The notes beneath the pieces were generated by a model that was not told where the DNA came from, did no database searches, and saw only the letters and a program-made list of their open reading frames with translations. A stretch of 64,000 bases of DNA, taken from Nymphaea colorata (lineage: Eukaryota > Streptophyta > Magnoliopsida > Nymphaeales > Nymphaeaceae). Where the stretch lies: positions 28,290,131 to 28,354,130 of the forward strand of contig NC_045140.1 in NCBI RefSeq assembly GCF_008831285.2. The letters are read 5' to 3'. Both the position numbers and the translations under genes were made by a program. Shown piece by piece: positions 1-12,347 of this stretch (the stretch's first letter is position 1; each line of letters starts with the position of its first letter).

Positions 1-1460
1 CATCACTCGAAGTCGATTTACTCAGCTATCAGGTTGCGCAATATACTTCTTAAATAAAACTGTTCTATGAAGCCATGAATTCCTCCAATTACATTTTGCA
101 GAACGCTTCAACCCCTTCTTCTCCCAAAGCAGAAACCAGACGTCAACAAGGTGTTTAATTTTTCAAAGCATGCCTTAAGATTAAATTTGGGAGGACACTA
201 CTTCAACACAAACATCTTTAAGAGAAAATGAAACTTGGAAGTAAAAACATATCGCCAGACACTGCCAGTGCTTCGACGTTCCAACTACTTACATCATGAG
301 GCCATGGCAGCAGAGTTTAATTAAATCCTGACTCTAGCAAGGTCCTGTGTATTGGGTAGAAATTCAATACACTAGTGTAGCCAACCATTTATGTAACCTA
401 CCCCTGACTTAATTTCTTTCCCTTCCAGCAAGCTCGAAGAAAAAAATGTATGTACCAACGTTTAACAAGTGACGAAACTGATGATACCTAACTTTGAGAG
501 GAGAAACAAAGAGGAAGTTAGGTGCCGTCTGCTTGTGGTTGAGCAGTACCCCTCTCACCACCCGTGGAGCTCCGATGTGTTTCGTAATGTAGCCGTGGTT
601 ATCGGCAGCGACATCAACATCATCGGTTTGCTACTTCTGTTCTCTCCCGGAGACAGGCAGGCCGAAGTCTTCGACTTGACCCCACACTTTTCCAAAGCAG
701 GAGTCTTGTTATGCATAGTGTTGCAGAAGGGCAGCCTTCAATTGAACGCAACGAATTGAGCTAAATGGCGAGAGATTCAAGCCACTTGTTTTGATGGGGA
801 ATTCAATGTGTCGAGGCTACAAATACTAAAAAGTTGAAGTTATAAACTTATTAAACAGGTCCAGACCAACAGGTTTGAATCATAGTTTAAATTCTAAAAT
901 GTATTTGCCAAACAAGAGTAGTAATAACTTGTTTTACATTGATCAACTTGCAAAGCATATATAGAAGAATATGAAATTGGGAATACAGAGGAACTCTTCA
1001 TCGCAAGGAAATCCAAACCCATAGGCAAAACTAAAAAAAGGCTTAAAAGCCATGGCTACTTTGCCGGCCTTCCAGAAGTGAGCCTCTTTATCCTTGTCTG
1101 TTACCTTTAGCATCTCCCCAGTCCCCACGAAAAAGGATTACCGTGTCTTCGAGTTGAAACACACACACACTCTCTCTACCACTGTTGTTTCCAGAAGCTC
1201 TCTCTCTGCGCCACTGTGTCAGTAGTTGAGTCTTGAGTCGCCCGTACTCCAAAGACGACGAAGACTTCTTCTCTATCTTTCCACCTTCCAAAATTCTCTC
1301 ACCTACTATAAGAAACAACTCTCTCTAATCAGTGGTAATCAGCAAAATGGGAAATGAAAACAGAGAACTTTATCATGCAAGTACCTCTACCTTGCTTTCC
1401 TTACCTCTGATTTGATGGCGCATTCTCCTGCCATTGATCCATGACAATCTCTGCACCGCT
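1..1460. other. 5' flank, no gene recognised
   Basis: No recognisable gene lies here. An open stretch at 481-759 on the + strand could encode about 93 residues from ATG, but I do not recognise it and see no splice or promoter context. The last 350 bases are rich in CT tracts (about 1160-1325), typical of a plant 5' untranslated leader or promoter of the gene starting at 1509. Confidence 0.5.
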
Positions 1461-1508
1461 CAGAAACACGAACAGTGAACACACACAGGGAGAAAAAAAG
1501 AGAGAGAG

Positions 1509-3997
1509 ATGAAGGAGTCATCTCTGCCTTACATCTCTGGGAGGCGGAGCAACAGCTTCCGCGCCTCAGTGACGGAGGGCGCAGGGGACGGCGTTTCCAA
1601 GTCTCCGGCGTTTCTCTTCTGGCTTCTTCTCTATGGTCTCTGCTGCATCCTCAGCCTTGTCCTCGGGTTTCGCTTCTCCAGGCTGCTTTTCTATCTCCTG
1701 TTCTCCGCCACCGCCACCACCAGCAGGCTGTCCACTGCTACCATTCCCCCAACTACCGGTAGCGTCCACATTAAGCCGTTGCTCGACCTCCGGTTGAACA
1801 GGTTACCGGCATTCTCGTCTCCGCCGCCTCCATCCCCTCCACCACCGCCGGCGAGGAGCAAGGTGGTGGTCGGCCGTCATGGGATCAGGATCCGGCCGTT
1901 TCCCCATCCGAATCCGGAAGAGGTGATGAAGGCTCACGCGATTATTGATTGGGTTCAGGCGGAGCAGAGCAGGGTCTACGGTGTGAAGGATCGGAGGCGA
2001 GTGGTTGTGATCACCCCAACATACGTCCGAACATTCCAGACGGTGCATCTAACCGGTTTGATGCATACACTGATGCTCGTTCCGGGGGAGCTTGACTGGG
2101 TAGTCGTGGAGGCCGGCGGCGCCACCAACGAGACCGCCTCGTTGCTCGCGGATAGCGGGCTGAACATCTTCCATGTGGGCTTCAACGAACAGATGCCGCT
2201 TTCTTGGGAGGATAGGCATCGAACGGAGGCCCGGATGCGTCTTCGTGGCCTTAGGTATATCTCATCCTCACCTCTTCTTCTCTTCTTCGTTTCGACTTCC
2301 CCCCTGTATTCCTGTTCTCTTAGATAGATTCTAACGAGTTTTCATCGTGATGGTCTGTTTAGTTCCATACTTCTTTCCTAGTGTAGACGTTTTCGGGGAT
2401 TTTCTTCTCTAATATCTAACCATCTTTGAGGGGTCTTTTTCCTGTATGTCTGTTATACAGAGTTGTAAGGGAGCAGAGATTGGATGGTATCGTGATGTTC
2501 TGCGACGATAGCAACGTGCACAGTTTGGAACTGTTTGATGAAGTTCAATCGGTTAAGTGGATGGGTGCTCTCTCTGTTGGGATACTTGCTCTCCCTGGTC
2601 AATTGGAAAGAGAGAATGGCGATGTAAAAAGGAATGTTGGGGTTCCGAACAAGGAAGAGGAGAGTAATTTACCTCTGCCTGTTCAAGGCCCATCCTGCAA
2701 CTCTTCCCGCCAGTTGGTCGGCTGGCACGTCTTCAGTTCCCTCCCTCCGCGCGTTGACGATGGTGCTACTGTGTTGCCTAGGACGCTTGAATGGGCCGGA
2801 TTTGTTATGAACTCGAGGTTGGTATGGAAGATTGGTGATGAAGAGGAGGATGGAAGACCGAATTGGATGAAGGATTTGGATGAAATCAGTGAAAATGGGG
2901 ACGAGTTGGAGAGCCCATTGTCGCTTTTGAAGGATGCATCTTTCGTTGAACCGCTTGGCAAGTGCGGACGCAAGGTCATGCTATGGTGGCTGCGAGTAGA
3001 GGCTCGTGCAGACAGCAAATTCCCACGAGGGTAGGTTTCTTCCCGTCCCCTCCTCATTGGTTTTATTTTGTAATACTGTTCTAGTGTTGCAGTTGTACTG
3101 TGTTCAATCACGAGTGCTGTATCGAGAACCTTTTCATAGTCTCTTTTTACGTCTTTTGTCATTTGCTTATACATTGTTTGGACTTTTTTTTTTTTTAATG
3201 AGAAGGGTAAAGTAAAAACTGGATTATAGAGAGTTGAAGGGTAGAGCTTTAGGAAGTGTTCTGAACAAGTGTGTTCTATTACAAGTTCATTGATATGCGT
3301 AAAAAATAGTTATCTTATTGGACCCTACAATGGTGCGGGCATGAATCTCTTATCATGATATGTGCTTTCTCCAACAAAATTTTCATGAGGTTGGAACAAG
3401 CGTCACGAGTATCAGCCATGTATGGTGCTTCCAACGTCTGGAATTTGGCCTTATTGGTCTGCAATTATGTGAAACTACAATACTTCCTGTTCTGGTTTTG
3501 GTACTTTTGCTTTCTTCAACTTGATCAGGATTATCGTTGGCGAATAGCTATCTCTACTTTTAGTCCCTGTTTCCCTGTCCCTCTCTACTTCGGAGTTCGG
3601 ACCAAAGAATCCTGATGTCTTGGTGCGCATTCCGACCAGCTCCATCACCTCTCCTTGAACAATTCTTGTACGTTTTTTTTTCTCAGCTAGCGTATTCTTC
3701 TCGAGTGTATGCCTCTGTTGTTCATTGCCCATATAGGTTCTTCTATAGGTTGCGTACTTAGAGGTGCTTTAGTTTATTTTTAACGGATAAGAAGTGCTGA
3801 TTTATTTTCTCTTAGTTGCCTTGTTACACGTTATTGCTTTTGTCTGGTTTCGTTGGTGCAAACAGATATCTCCATGTAAATGAGATCATAACTTGGACCG
3901 TTCAAATAGAGGGCTTGTACATGATGGTGTGAGCGGCATTCTGTGAGTTTTTCTTTGGGTAAACCAGAACTTCAGACAGGAACCTGAATTCTACAAA

Positions 3998-4045
<48 letters not shown>

Positions 4046-4922
4046 GGAGAGCAGCTTTATGAAGTATATTTTTATCCGAAGATGATCAATGACACTGTGA
4101 TGATATTGTGTGTGTTCCATTGCTTCTTTACTGGGCTACTCAAGAACATTAAAATGTGTCTTGTTGGGAAACTTTTATTGATAAAATTTTTCCCTTTTCT
4201 AAGTGACAGCACTCTTTCAAAGTAATTCCTTGATTCTATTGGCTAATGCATAGTAATGCATGTGTCATATGTTAAACAATCTTTTAGATAGGTTGATTTA
4301 TGAATTCAAGTAATTGCTTCTCATATCAGAATCCAAAGGGGCATGCGCAGGATGTGGTAGCTATGAATTGCTGAGAACTAAGAGTCATGTCAAGCCCTGG
4401 CTCAGTCTGAAGAAAAAAAAAAACACTGACTCCTTGATAGACTCCCACAGAATACAAGCCAGACTGATTTTAGTGACTGCAGCTCTCTAGTCGAGACAAT
4501 GTAAATCACCGAGACGCAGACAATATCTATAGAACATGATCATGTAGGTTATTTCTGTAAGCCTGTAAGGGAACATTGTGGAACAGAAACACAATGCCTT
4601 GGGTTTAGTGTTGAAGTCACCAGGGCAGTAAATTGTTTACAATTAACTGATGATCCAAACAGCTCTTGTTGTAGTAGAGTTGTCTTTTACTTTCTTGTGG
4701 ATTACTATACTTTCTTACACTGTGAGGCCTTTGTGAAATTATTACAGGTGGATAATTGGCCATCCTCTGCAGATCACTGTGCGGGCGAAGCATACTCCCT
4801 GGCCCGATATGCGTCCTGAAGTGGTAACAGCTTCTACTCAAAGGAAGGGGATAATTGGAGATCATGCTGCGAAGCATAAAGCTCCAAGAACAACAAGGCG
4901 TGCGGCGTGCCTCCCATGCTAG
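1509..4922 (+). CDS. IRX14: GT43 beta-1,4-xylosyltransferase, IRX14-like
   Basis: Glycosyltransferase family 43 protein of the IRX14 branch, which works in the Golgi with IRX9 and IRX10 to extend the xylan backbone of secondary walls (family knowledge). Three exons join in phase: 1509-2254, 2461-3030, 4748-4922, giving 496 aa, close to the 490-525 aa of known IRX14 proteins. The product is a type II membrane protein: short cytosolic N-terminus, membrane segment at about residues 34-55, a proline-rich stalk near residues 104-115, then the GT43 domain (VVVITPTYVRTFQTVHLTGL and following). The GT43 donor/metal motif DDSN lies at residues 264-267. The ATG at 1509 is the first in frame after a purine-rich leader. 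The frame ends at TAG 4920-4922, but the next frame stays open to 4995 with a basic tail that looks more like a family C-terminus, so the last 5-10 residues are doubtful. Confidence 0.9.
3031..4747 (+). other. Large intron 2 of the IRX14-like gene
   Basis: A 1.7 kb GT-AG intron (donor at 3031, acceptor AG at 4746-4747) interrupting a glycine codon after its second base. It holds a (CT)n microsatellite at about 3999-4042 and no recognisable gene. Confidence 0.8.
3999..4042. repeat. (CT)n microsatellite
   Basis: About 20 CT repeats with a few interruptions at the left end, inside intron 2 of the IRX14-like gene. Confidence 0.95.
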
Positions 4923-5286
4923 GAGAAAGCGTGAGCAGCGAGTAGATGTACATCTTCCGATTGCCTCCAGATGGCATGTGGAGAAAAGACTGTAGCCGCT
5001 CCCGGTGTATGCAGTGAAGATCACAGAATCCAAGCATGATGCACTGTGCATTTGTACTGCAGCAATAGCTAAATGTCTTCTCCAACTGATCTTTCACCTA
5101 GAAGCTCCATGCCTTCCCACAAAATCTTTACCATATAAGTGAATAAGAAAATTGCGTAAGTTGATCACGTTCCTAAAATTTTGAAGCTTACTCAAGCTGA
5201 AGTTCCCATTTGGCTTGAACTTTTCAGTTTTCAGGCGTCTGAAAAGTCCAAAAGCAAGTATCTGCTTCAGAAATTTTCAATTCAAC

Positions 5287-5368
5287 GTGCCTGACAGGTA
5301 ACATAGAGCATGTCCTGCCTCATCTGTGTGCCTGACAGGTAACATAGAGCATGTCCTGCCTCGTCTTT
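5287..5368. repeat. 41-bp tandem duplication
   Basis: Two near-identical 41-bp units, each starting gtgcctgacagg, begin at 5287 and 5328. They lie about 365 bp past the IRX14-like stop codon, probably in its 3' untranslated region. They differ by only one or two bases, so the duplication is recent. Confidence 0.9.
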
Positions 5369-6160
5369 GTGCATTCTTTTTCTTTGTTCCTGTTAATTCT
5401 TGATTCGAACCTTACTGGGGGTTCGTTCTGTAGTATGTCACATAGTTGTATCAGTTGTAAATTGTAATCTGAAGGTTCCTTTCGGGACCTCTTGATGTGT
5501 GAAACCGATGATCATCCGGGAAGTTTTGTTGTCCTGATTTTGAACAGGTGAGATAAATATGAACATTTTTATGTTTCTGTTCCATGATTTATTTCCCTGA
5601 ACTGCAGTTCCATATAATCTGTTTTTCTGTGCGACCCATGAGGTCGTTGTTTGCGATCTGCCATCTAAAGTATGGTCGGAAGTCTGATATTGGACATAGC
5701 CCAGTTTCTGTTGAATCAGTTTTGGCTAAAAGAAATCCAATTAAATCTTTGCTTTCAAGATATTTTTTCTGTTCCTGTTCTTGTTACAATGAGAGTGAAC
5801 TCCAACCACCAAACTTCAACATATGAGAAAGTAAGAGGCAGGAGGTTGGACTTGATTTAGAATCTTCAACATGACATCCGTCACATTTCCCGCTCAACAC
5901 CTGTAACTGGTTCATTCATCGCTGAGATTGAATTTGAATATAAACCCTGAACTAAAATAAATAAACATTCACTGTTTAGTGGCTGACGTTGGATTCCTTC
6001 CAGCTAATCCCGTTAGCTTCTGCATCCGGACTTTAATGTCGTTCAGAAAACAAAGTCACGATCCTTCCGGTCGTTGGTCTTAAACTTCAAGAGTACCTCG
6101 ATCCTCTATATCTGACGTTCGTACTGCAAAATGAAAGGTCTGTCTCTGTTCTTGAAGTCG

Positions 6161-6537
6161 GGGGCTGCACACGAGTTCTGCCTTTGAACGAAAGAAAACT
6201 GACAGGCTCGCTCTGTTTCTACTGACTCATATGTTGCTGGGCTCGACCTTGAGTCAACCTATAGAAGGTCAGCTTAGGCTCGACTCACTTAAGTTTCTTT
6301 ACCAATCGCTTCATTTGATTTGATTTCCTTTTTTTTTTTTTTTTTAAGTTTGAAATTTAGAGAAGAAAAAGGATATAACCTAAGTTAAGCCACCTTACTC
6401 AAGTTTGATTGAGTCGAGTTCATTTATAAGCTCGAGTTTACAGTTAAGCTTGAGCTTGACTCGTTTGCAAGTGAGTCAAGTTCAAATTGAGCCAATTCAA
6501 GTCAAGCTCAAGTTGGCTCAACTTGTTGAGCAGGCCT
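6161..6537. mobile_element. MITE-like gagtcgagctc-rich element
   Basis: A stretch opening with ggggctgcac and filled with alternating forms of ctcgagtt, gagtcaag and cttgagctt, closing with gagcaggcct. The same style of short self-complementary words fills the element in introns of two dioxygenase copies (51231-51574 and 57349-57724). No coding capacity. The ends are inferred from that resemblance and are weak here. Confidence 0.4.
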
Positions 6538-6689
6538 ATAGTGCATGACAAAGAAATCTATGGATCAAGGAGTTTTGGTTATAAAGTTGATTCCTGTCCA
6601 TTCGTGCAGAACAAATTGTCTTGCTTCGGCCTACCAATAAAGATGCACGCCTTTTTCTCTTTCTGAACCGAAAAAAATTGAGGGTCGGA

Positions 6690-6965
6690 GAGTGGCAGGA
6701 AATAAGCTTGGGCATCGGGCCAGCCTGTTTCAATAAAGAGTTGGGCTTGACACCTGAAATTTGGGCCCGGCCCGACCATTCAAACCGTATTTCAAATTGG
6801 GCTCTATTAAATTTAAAAATATATTTTTAATATAAAATAATATATAAATATAATTAATTGTAATAAAATATTATATATTAATAAAATAAATCTTAAAAAA
6901 GTATTGGGCTTACTTGGGTTTATGGGGCCCAACCGAGCAGGCCTGTTTTCCGTGGCCTGGCTACA
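6690..6965. repeat. Possible degenerate MITE with gggcc/ggccc ends
   Basis: GC-rich gggccagcctg, cccggcccgacc on the left and ggggcccaacc, gcaggcctg on the right flank an AT-rich core at about 6790-6900. This is the usual look of a small non-autonomous DNA transposon remnant, but no clean terminal repeat or target duplication could be set. Confidence 0.3.
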
Positions 6966-7302
6966 CTTGCTTATTTAAAATATTTAAACGATTGCTGCGA
7001 TTGATGTCTCATTTGTGAGTAAATATTAAGTTTTCAGGAATGATGCGACTTATGAGGCTAAGGGATTTGTTGTGGGTGGCTAGAAAAATAGGATAAAATG
7101 CTCTTACTGTTTGTATTACTTGATTTTGGGTTGGGATGGGTGGGTGAAAAAGTCGAACCTCTCTGTTGAGAGAAAAATTTTCAGTCTCTTTCGAGAAGAG
7201 CATACAAAGCCAAATTTTCCTCTGGTAAAATATTCACTTTCTTTTTTACTGCTTTCAGAAGGTCACTCTGAAACTACAAATAAAACACCTGCGAGGAATT
7301 GT

Positions 7303-7601
7303 ATGTGCAATCAAACACAGGATACAAGAAAAGGAAGAGATAGAAGCTGACAAACCAGATATTTCAATCAAACCCAGGATACAAGAAAAGGAAGAGATAG
7401 AAACTGACAGAACCAGATATTTCAAGAAGGAAAAATAGATCTAGACACGTCCACAAATGCAACAAAAAGAGAAAGTTTTTATATGTGCAATCAAACACAG
7501 GATACAGGAAAAGGAAGAGATAGAAACTGACAAACCAGATATTTGAAGAAGGAAAGATAGATCTAGACACATCCACAAATGCTACAAACAGAGAAAGTTT
7601 T
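7303..7601. repeat. Compound minisatellite, 180-bp register
   Basis: The word tatgtgcaatcaaacacag begins at 7302 and again at 7482, exactly 180 bp apart. Inside the first period a ~59-bp subunit (caatcaaacmcaggatacaag to cagatattt) is doubled, so the array shows two levels of duplication. No coding signal. Confidence 0.85.
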
Positions 7602-8280
7602 CACCTTGCGATCATTAAAACAGGGAGATTTGGAAACCATTTTTTAGCCGTGACCTCAAATATGAGCATCACATTTCTCATTCTTTTGATGCAGGCATTA
7701 GAATTTGACGACGACTATCCAGTAAAGGGCAATCTTTACCATTGTCTTTTTAACTCTAGGTACGCTGGTAGTTGAGAAAAAGACAGGGTTTTTGTTTTCT
7801 TGCAAAAATTATGTTGAAACACATAATTTTGTGGCGCAGTAAGATGAGTTCAACCGAAAAGAAAAATAACGTTGAAATCCAAAATGTTTGCGGTCATCCA
7901 AGATGACACGGTTTGACTTGTGACCTTCTTCTTTGTAACACTTGTCTAACAAGGCATGACTAATACCAGAAACATCAGAAAATTAAGTGCCATTTTTAGG
8001 CGGCAAAATTCCATGGCTTTAATGGTGTTAAAATCTTTAAGAACTGGCTAATTCTGATCAAACCACTCTTTGACCGGATCCCATGGATCTCATATTTGGT
8101 GAGCACCAAGGTGATCTTCAAGAAACCGAAATTCAGGCCTCCGGTGGGCGGCGCCTGTCTTTAAATTTCTAGAGATGTATAGGTCTTCTTCTTCTTCTTC
8201 TTCTTCTTCCTCCCCGTCGTCCTCCTCCTGAGCCTTCTCCACCTGTAAATTATCATCCATCTTTGCCATCTGCAATCGAA
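7602..8280. other. Spacer and probable leader of the UGT gene
   Basis: No gene recognised. A cttcttctt run at 8187-8213 followed by a pyrimidine-rich stretch lies just before the UGT start and is probably its leader. Confidence 0.5.
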
Positions 8281-9732
8281 ATGGCTCCAGGTGATCGCCA
8301 GCGGCATGTGATCATCTTCCCGTTCATGGGTGCAGGCCACATGATCCCCTTCGTAGACCTGGCCATGCTGCTCTCTCAACGTGGCCTGGCGGTCACCATC
8401 GCCACCACGCCGCTCAACGTCGCCAGAATAGAGTCCACCATTGCCCACGTCAAGGCCTCCGGTCTAAAAATACAGACGGCCCAACTGCGGTTCCCTTCCA
8501 AGGACTACGGGTTGCCTGAGAACTGCGAGAATTTCGAAGTGCTAACCAACCACGAAATGGCAGTGAAGTTCTTGGTCTCCCTCAAGAATCTGAAGGCCCC
8601 ATTCGAGAGACTGCTGCAAGAGTCGTCTCCCGACTGTGTCGTGGTAGACGGTTTCTTCTACTGGGCCTTGAAGGTTGCCCGCGAGCGCAAAATCCCAGGC
8701 ATCGTCTTCACCATCACCTCCTGCTTCTCTCGCGTTCTGCTCGTCCACCTTCACAATCTCAGGCCGCAGGAGAGGGTGACGAGCGACTCTGAACCCTTCT
8801 TGGTGCCTGGTCTTCCTGACAAGATCGAGCTGACCAAGGCCCAGCTGCCGGATTCCCTGGGCTTCAGGAACACGAGCCACCAATCTGAGATGATGGAGAT
8901 GTTGGAAGGGATGGCGGCAGCCGACGACGAGAGTGACGGAATTGTTGTAAACAGCTTCGATGAGCTGGAGCCTACCTACTTGCAGTTTTACAGGGATCAC
9001 GTAAGGAAGCCCCTCTGGACTATTGGACCAGTTTGTCTGTGTCACAGTAGGCAGAGAAGTCAGAGAGGGAAGGAATCGGCCATTAACGAGGCGGAGTGCT
9101 TGCAGTGGCTGGATTCAAGGAAGGAAAGATCTGTTCTTTACGTCTCGTTTGGTAGTATTTATAACCTGTCTGAAGCCCAGTTGCTGGAGATTGAGATGGG
9201 TCTCAAGAATTCAGGAGTCTTCTTCATCTGGGTGATCAAGGGTCCAGCTGATGATGACAAGTTTGCTCATGGTTTTAGGAAGGAAGTAGGAGAAGCGGGA
9301 TTGATAATAAGAGGTTGGGCCCCTCAGTTTATGATTCTTTCACACCCATCTGTAGGGGCGTTTCTGACTCACTGTGGTTGGAATTCCACTCTTGAGGCCA
9401 TCTCCTTTGGTGTCCCAATGCTCACATGGCCTTTGTTTGCAGAGCAGCACTTAAATGAGAAGCTGGTAATCCAGGTCCTTGGCACTGGAGTGAAGGTTGG
9501 AAGTGCTGTTATCTCCATGGCTTTAGGGGAGGAAAATCAAGTGGAGGTCGTTAAGAGGGAGTGCATCGAGAAGGCGATAAGAAGAGTGATGGGGGATGGA
9601 CAGGAAGCAGCTGAGTTGGGAGAAAGAGCCAGGAGGCTCGGAGAGAGCGCAAGGAAGGCCATGGGAGAAGGTGGTTCTTCGTATCTGAACTTAAGTCGCT
9701 TTGTTGAAACTGTCAATGGCTATGATCGTTAG
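8281..9732 (+). CDS. UDP-glycosyltransferase, UGT73-like
   Basis: Family 1 UDP-sugar glycosyltransferase, a cytosolic enzyme that transfers sugar, probably glucose, to a hydroxyl of a small acceptor such as a phenolic, terpenoid or hormone; the acceptor cannot be read from sequence. The single exon encodes 483 aa, the usual length. The N-terminal motif FPFMGAGHMIP carries the predicted catalytic histidine at residue 20, with the paired aspartate near residue 123 (VVVDGFFYW). The 44-residue PSPG box runs from Trp346 to Gln389 with HCGWNS inside; the final Gln is usual for UDP-glucose users. FPSKDYGLPENCEN and SDSEPFLVPGLP are typical of the UGT73 group. The start is ATG 8281; an upstream in-frame TTG at 8263 has no support. 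No introns and no disruptions. Confidence 0.93.
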   Translation: MAPGDRQRHVIIFPFMGAGHMIPFVDLAMLLSQRGLAVTIATTPLNVARIESTIAHVKASGLKIQTAQLRFPSKDYGLPENCENFEVLTNHEMAVKFLVSLKNLKAPFERLLQESSPDCVVVDGFFYWALKVARERKIPGIVFTITSCFSRVLLVHLHNLRPQERVTSDSEPFLVPGLPDKIELTKAQLPDSLGFRNTSHQSEMMEMLEGMAAADDESDGIVVNSFDELEPTYLQFYRDHVRKPLWTIGPVCLCHSRQRSQRGKESAINEAECLQWLDSRKERSVLYVSFGSIYNLSEAQLLEIEMGLKNSGVFFIWVIKGPADDDKFAHGFRKEVGEAGLIIRGWAPQFMILSHPSVGAFLTHCGWNSTLEAISFGVPMLTWPLFAEQHLNEKLVIQVLGTGVKVGSAVISMALGEENQVEVVKRECIEKAIRRVMGDGQEAAELGERARRLGESARKAMGEGGSSYLNLSRFVETVNGYDR

Positions 9733-11476
9733 CATTTGCAGATCTAAATATATTTTGTTATCAGGTTATCTTATCTTGTTTGATGTTGACCTTTTCCGAC
9801 AACCTCATTGAAAAGAAAACTCAAATTTTGAATAATCAAGGATGATTAAACGTATGAAAAGAAAAGATGGATTTATCGATAACTCTACAATATATGGAAG
9901 AATATGTCCACAAACCAAATAAATGTTGGTGGTTCACATGCAATATTTGGACATTAAAGTAAATATCTATATTGATAGTAGGTTATTCAACATACTGACT
10001 GTCGTTATGTACATGAAGCAGCCTATAAAACTTGATCCTCCCTTCCCCCAAACAAGAATTTATGTGGCTCTCATGAAAACTGAGAGCGTCAACAATTTGT
10101 CATGTTTCTGATCATTTTTCGAGAAACAAGAGTAGGATATTTCTTTGCAAAATTGTAATTTCATATGTGGCAATTCCACCACAATCTCGCTGTTAGTCAC
10201 CAAATTTTTCAATTTCATATGTAGCAATTTCACCAAGATCTCTTAGTTAGTAATCCCATTTTTTGAAGAACGCATCGACAGATCTTGATTTGTTTTAGAC
10301 AATATGTCACCGAAGATCGGTTTTTTAGCATGGTGATAGTTAATTATAATTGTGGCAATAGCATTGCGGCTATTAACTTTTTATCATGCTTTAGGCTGTG
10401 GCCGCTACAAGCAAAAGCTTGATCATTAGTCATGGCCTTAGCCGTGGCTGTTAGCTGCAATGGCCACATCTTTCACTAACTACAGAATTACCATACCTAT
10501 ATATATAGAGAGAGAGAGAGGGAGAGAGAGAGAGTTATAACTTTATTATAAGAAAACGCAAATAGTATGAGGAAAAATTATATCTTTATTATAAGAAAAC
10601 ACAAATCGTGTGGGCAATTTGTTGTAGAGTTTATACTACAAAATGTATATACTACCAGCATAAATTAATAAACAGATACAATTTGATAGGTTAAAGAGTT
10701 TTTGCATTATTCTCAGCAGAAACTCTGTTTCCCTACTAGAAGTGCTCCTTGTTGATGTCAGCCTTGTGAGCCGTTAGAAACACAGGCAACCTTTCTTCTC
10801 TCCGGTAGCAACTGCTACTGATTGCCCATATCTGTTGCTCTTCAGTTTGGACATGCCCAGAATGCCATGAAAAAAATCAAAGGGAGATTGGAGGTGCACT
10901 ATCCCTGAAAATTACCCATGTTGAGCCAGAATAGACACGACAATGTTTGTCTGGGAAACCAGTACGCAATAGTCACTCTCATTTTCATGGCTGTTTCAGG
11001 GTTCGCAAAGGCTTGCAGCTCCTTCAAGCATATATACGCGCCTTAGCAGTTGGATGTGCCATGAAAGATGGCATTTCCATCATTTTTCACAACTATTCCA
11101 TTTAACAGACACAAAACCTTCCAATTGTCATTAAATGCAGGCTCTGAGTGCTTGAGATATACTCGTGAACTTCAAGATAATTTGCATGAACAACGTGAAT
11201 TGGAAAAACTAGGCAAAAAATTCAATGGAAGCAAAGAAAATTTCACTGCACTGGAGAATTTTCAACATGAACCGAGGACCCAAGGTAGTAAGTATCATGT
11301 CCGCCACAGCGTGTAAAATGACAATGTTAGAAGAAGGGAAATACTGTCATATACGTGCACCTAAACGTTAACATTAAAAAAGAAAGACTACCATTCACCA
11401 ATATCAGCAGGTACCCCTAAATATTATGGATTTCCATGAAAGGATGTGTTATTTGTCATTCTTATGGACCATGTAA
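9733..11476. other. AT-rich spacer
   Basis: Nothing recognised beyond a (GA)n tract near 10505-10534 and two near-identical phrases around aaaattatatctttattataagaaaac (10530-10605). Open frames are short and without family resemblance. Confidence 0.5.
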
Positions 11477-11577
11477 GGGCCCGTTTGATGGGCGGGTGAA
11501 ATTTAACGCGGTAAATTTATCATGGTAAATTTTTCTGGAAAAATTTACAGGATGAAATTTCTCCCTCTTCCAATTTG

Positions 11578-11710
11578 AGGCCTTGTTTGATGGGCGAGAA
11601 GAATTTACCGTGGTAAATTTAATCCTGTTTGATGCACAGGAAGAATTTAACATGGTAAATTTAACCATGTTTGATGCACATGAAGAATTTAACATGGTAA
11701 ATATTGTTTT
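11578..11710. repeat. Subterminal repeat block of the Harbinger-like element
   Basis: A secondary copy of the terminal word (ggccttgtttgatgggcgag) begins near 11579, followed by two direct copies of about 42 bp starting tgtttgatgcac. The pattern suggests internal reduplication of the element end or nesting of a related element. Confidence 0.6.
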
Positions 11711-12248
11711 TGTTGTGTTTTCTCCTCTCCAAATCTGACTTGGGAGATCACAAAGGAAGGCATCAAAAGGTTGTTCTTTGTTGTCTGGCATTCAAGACCA
11801 ATACATCAAGGTTCCTCAGAAAGCCCTCTTCCAACTCATCGATCACACCATTAATTTAGTTAAACATATCCAGAACGAACGCATAATCAACAAAAACCTT
11901 AATTTGAATATAGAGCGATTCAAAACTTGATGCATTCATAAAACCCAAGGTTCAATAAGATACGACCAACATATGTTTACCAATAAATTATCACTTCATT
12001 TCATTGTGTACAATACTACCAAATAACAGCATATGGTCGGCCATGAAACCAGAACAGAACGCAGATACACTCCAGACTCTGTATTAACGAGTACCAACTC
12101 CCCCAAACCCTAAAAATTCAACAACCAAACTCTACATCTTAGCCATAAAGTGCACTCCCTTGCTGTGAAACCTCTTCATGATCCTCCCCACCTCTCCACG
12201 GTCTCCATCGAAGCACGCCAAATCTTAATTCTTATCAAACCAATCTCT

Positions 12249-12347
12249 CTATTCCGGCAACAGAGAGGTCAGGAGATTGATGAACTCTTCCCTGGCTTGC
12301 TCCTTGGGCATGTCCCCAAGTGCCAGCCACGCCTGCTGCATCGCCAT
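12249..12347 (-). pseudogene. Possible acyl-CoA-binding-domain gene fragment
   Basis: Read on the minus strand, a stretch encodes AWLALGDMPKEQAREEF followed by INLLTSLLPE and a stop. This resembles the second half of an acyl-CoA-binding domain (W-x-x-L-G-x-M...E-x-A...). It is preceded by an acceptor-like gcag. A second minus-strand open stretch at about 12670-12790, basic and coiled-coil-like (NKKKIKAAVRTKKRRLEDAK), may belong to the same source gene. Both lie inside the Harbinger-like element, so this could be host sequence captured by it. Family assignment is tentative. Confidence 0.3.

Noticed and set aside
481-759. 93-codon open frame near the left edge
   Set aside because: No recognisable domain, no splice context and no homology I can name; could be chance or a stray exon.
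8263-8280. Extended UGT start (six extra residues)
   Set aside because: The codon at 8263 is TTG, and the protein family begins near MAPGDRQRHV; ATG 8281 is the better start.
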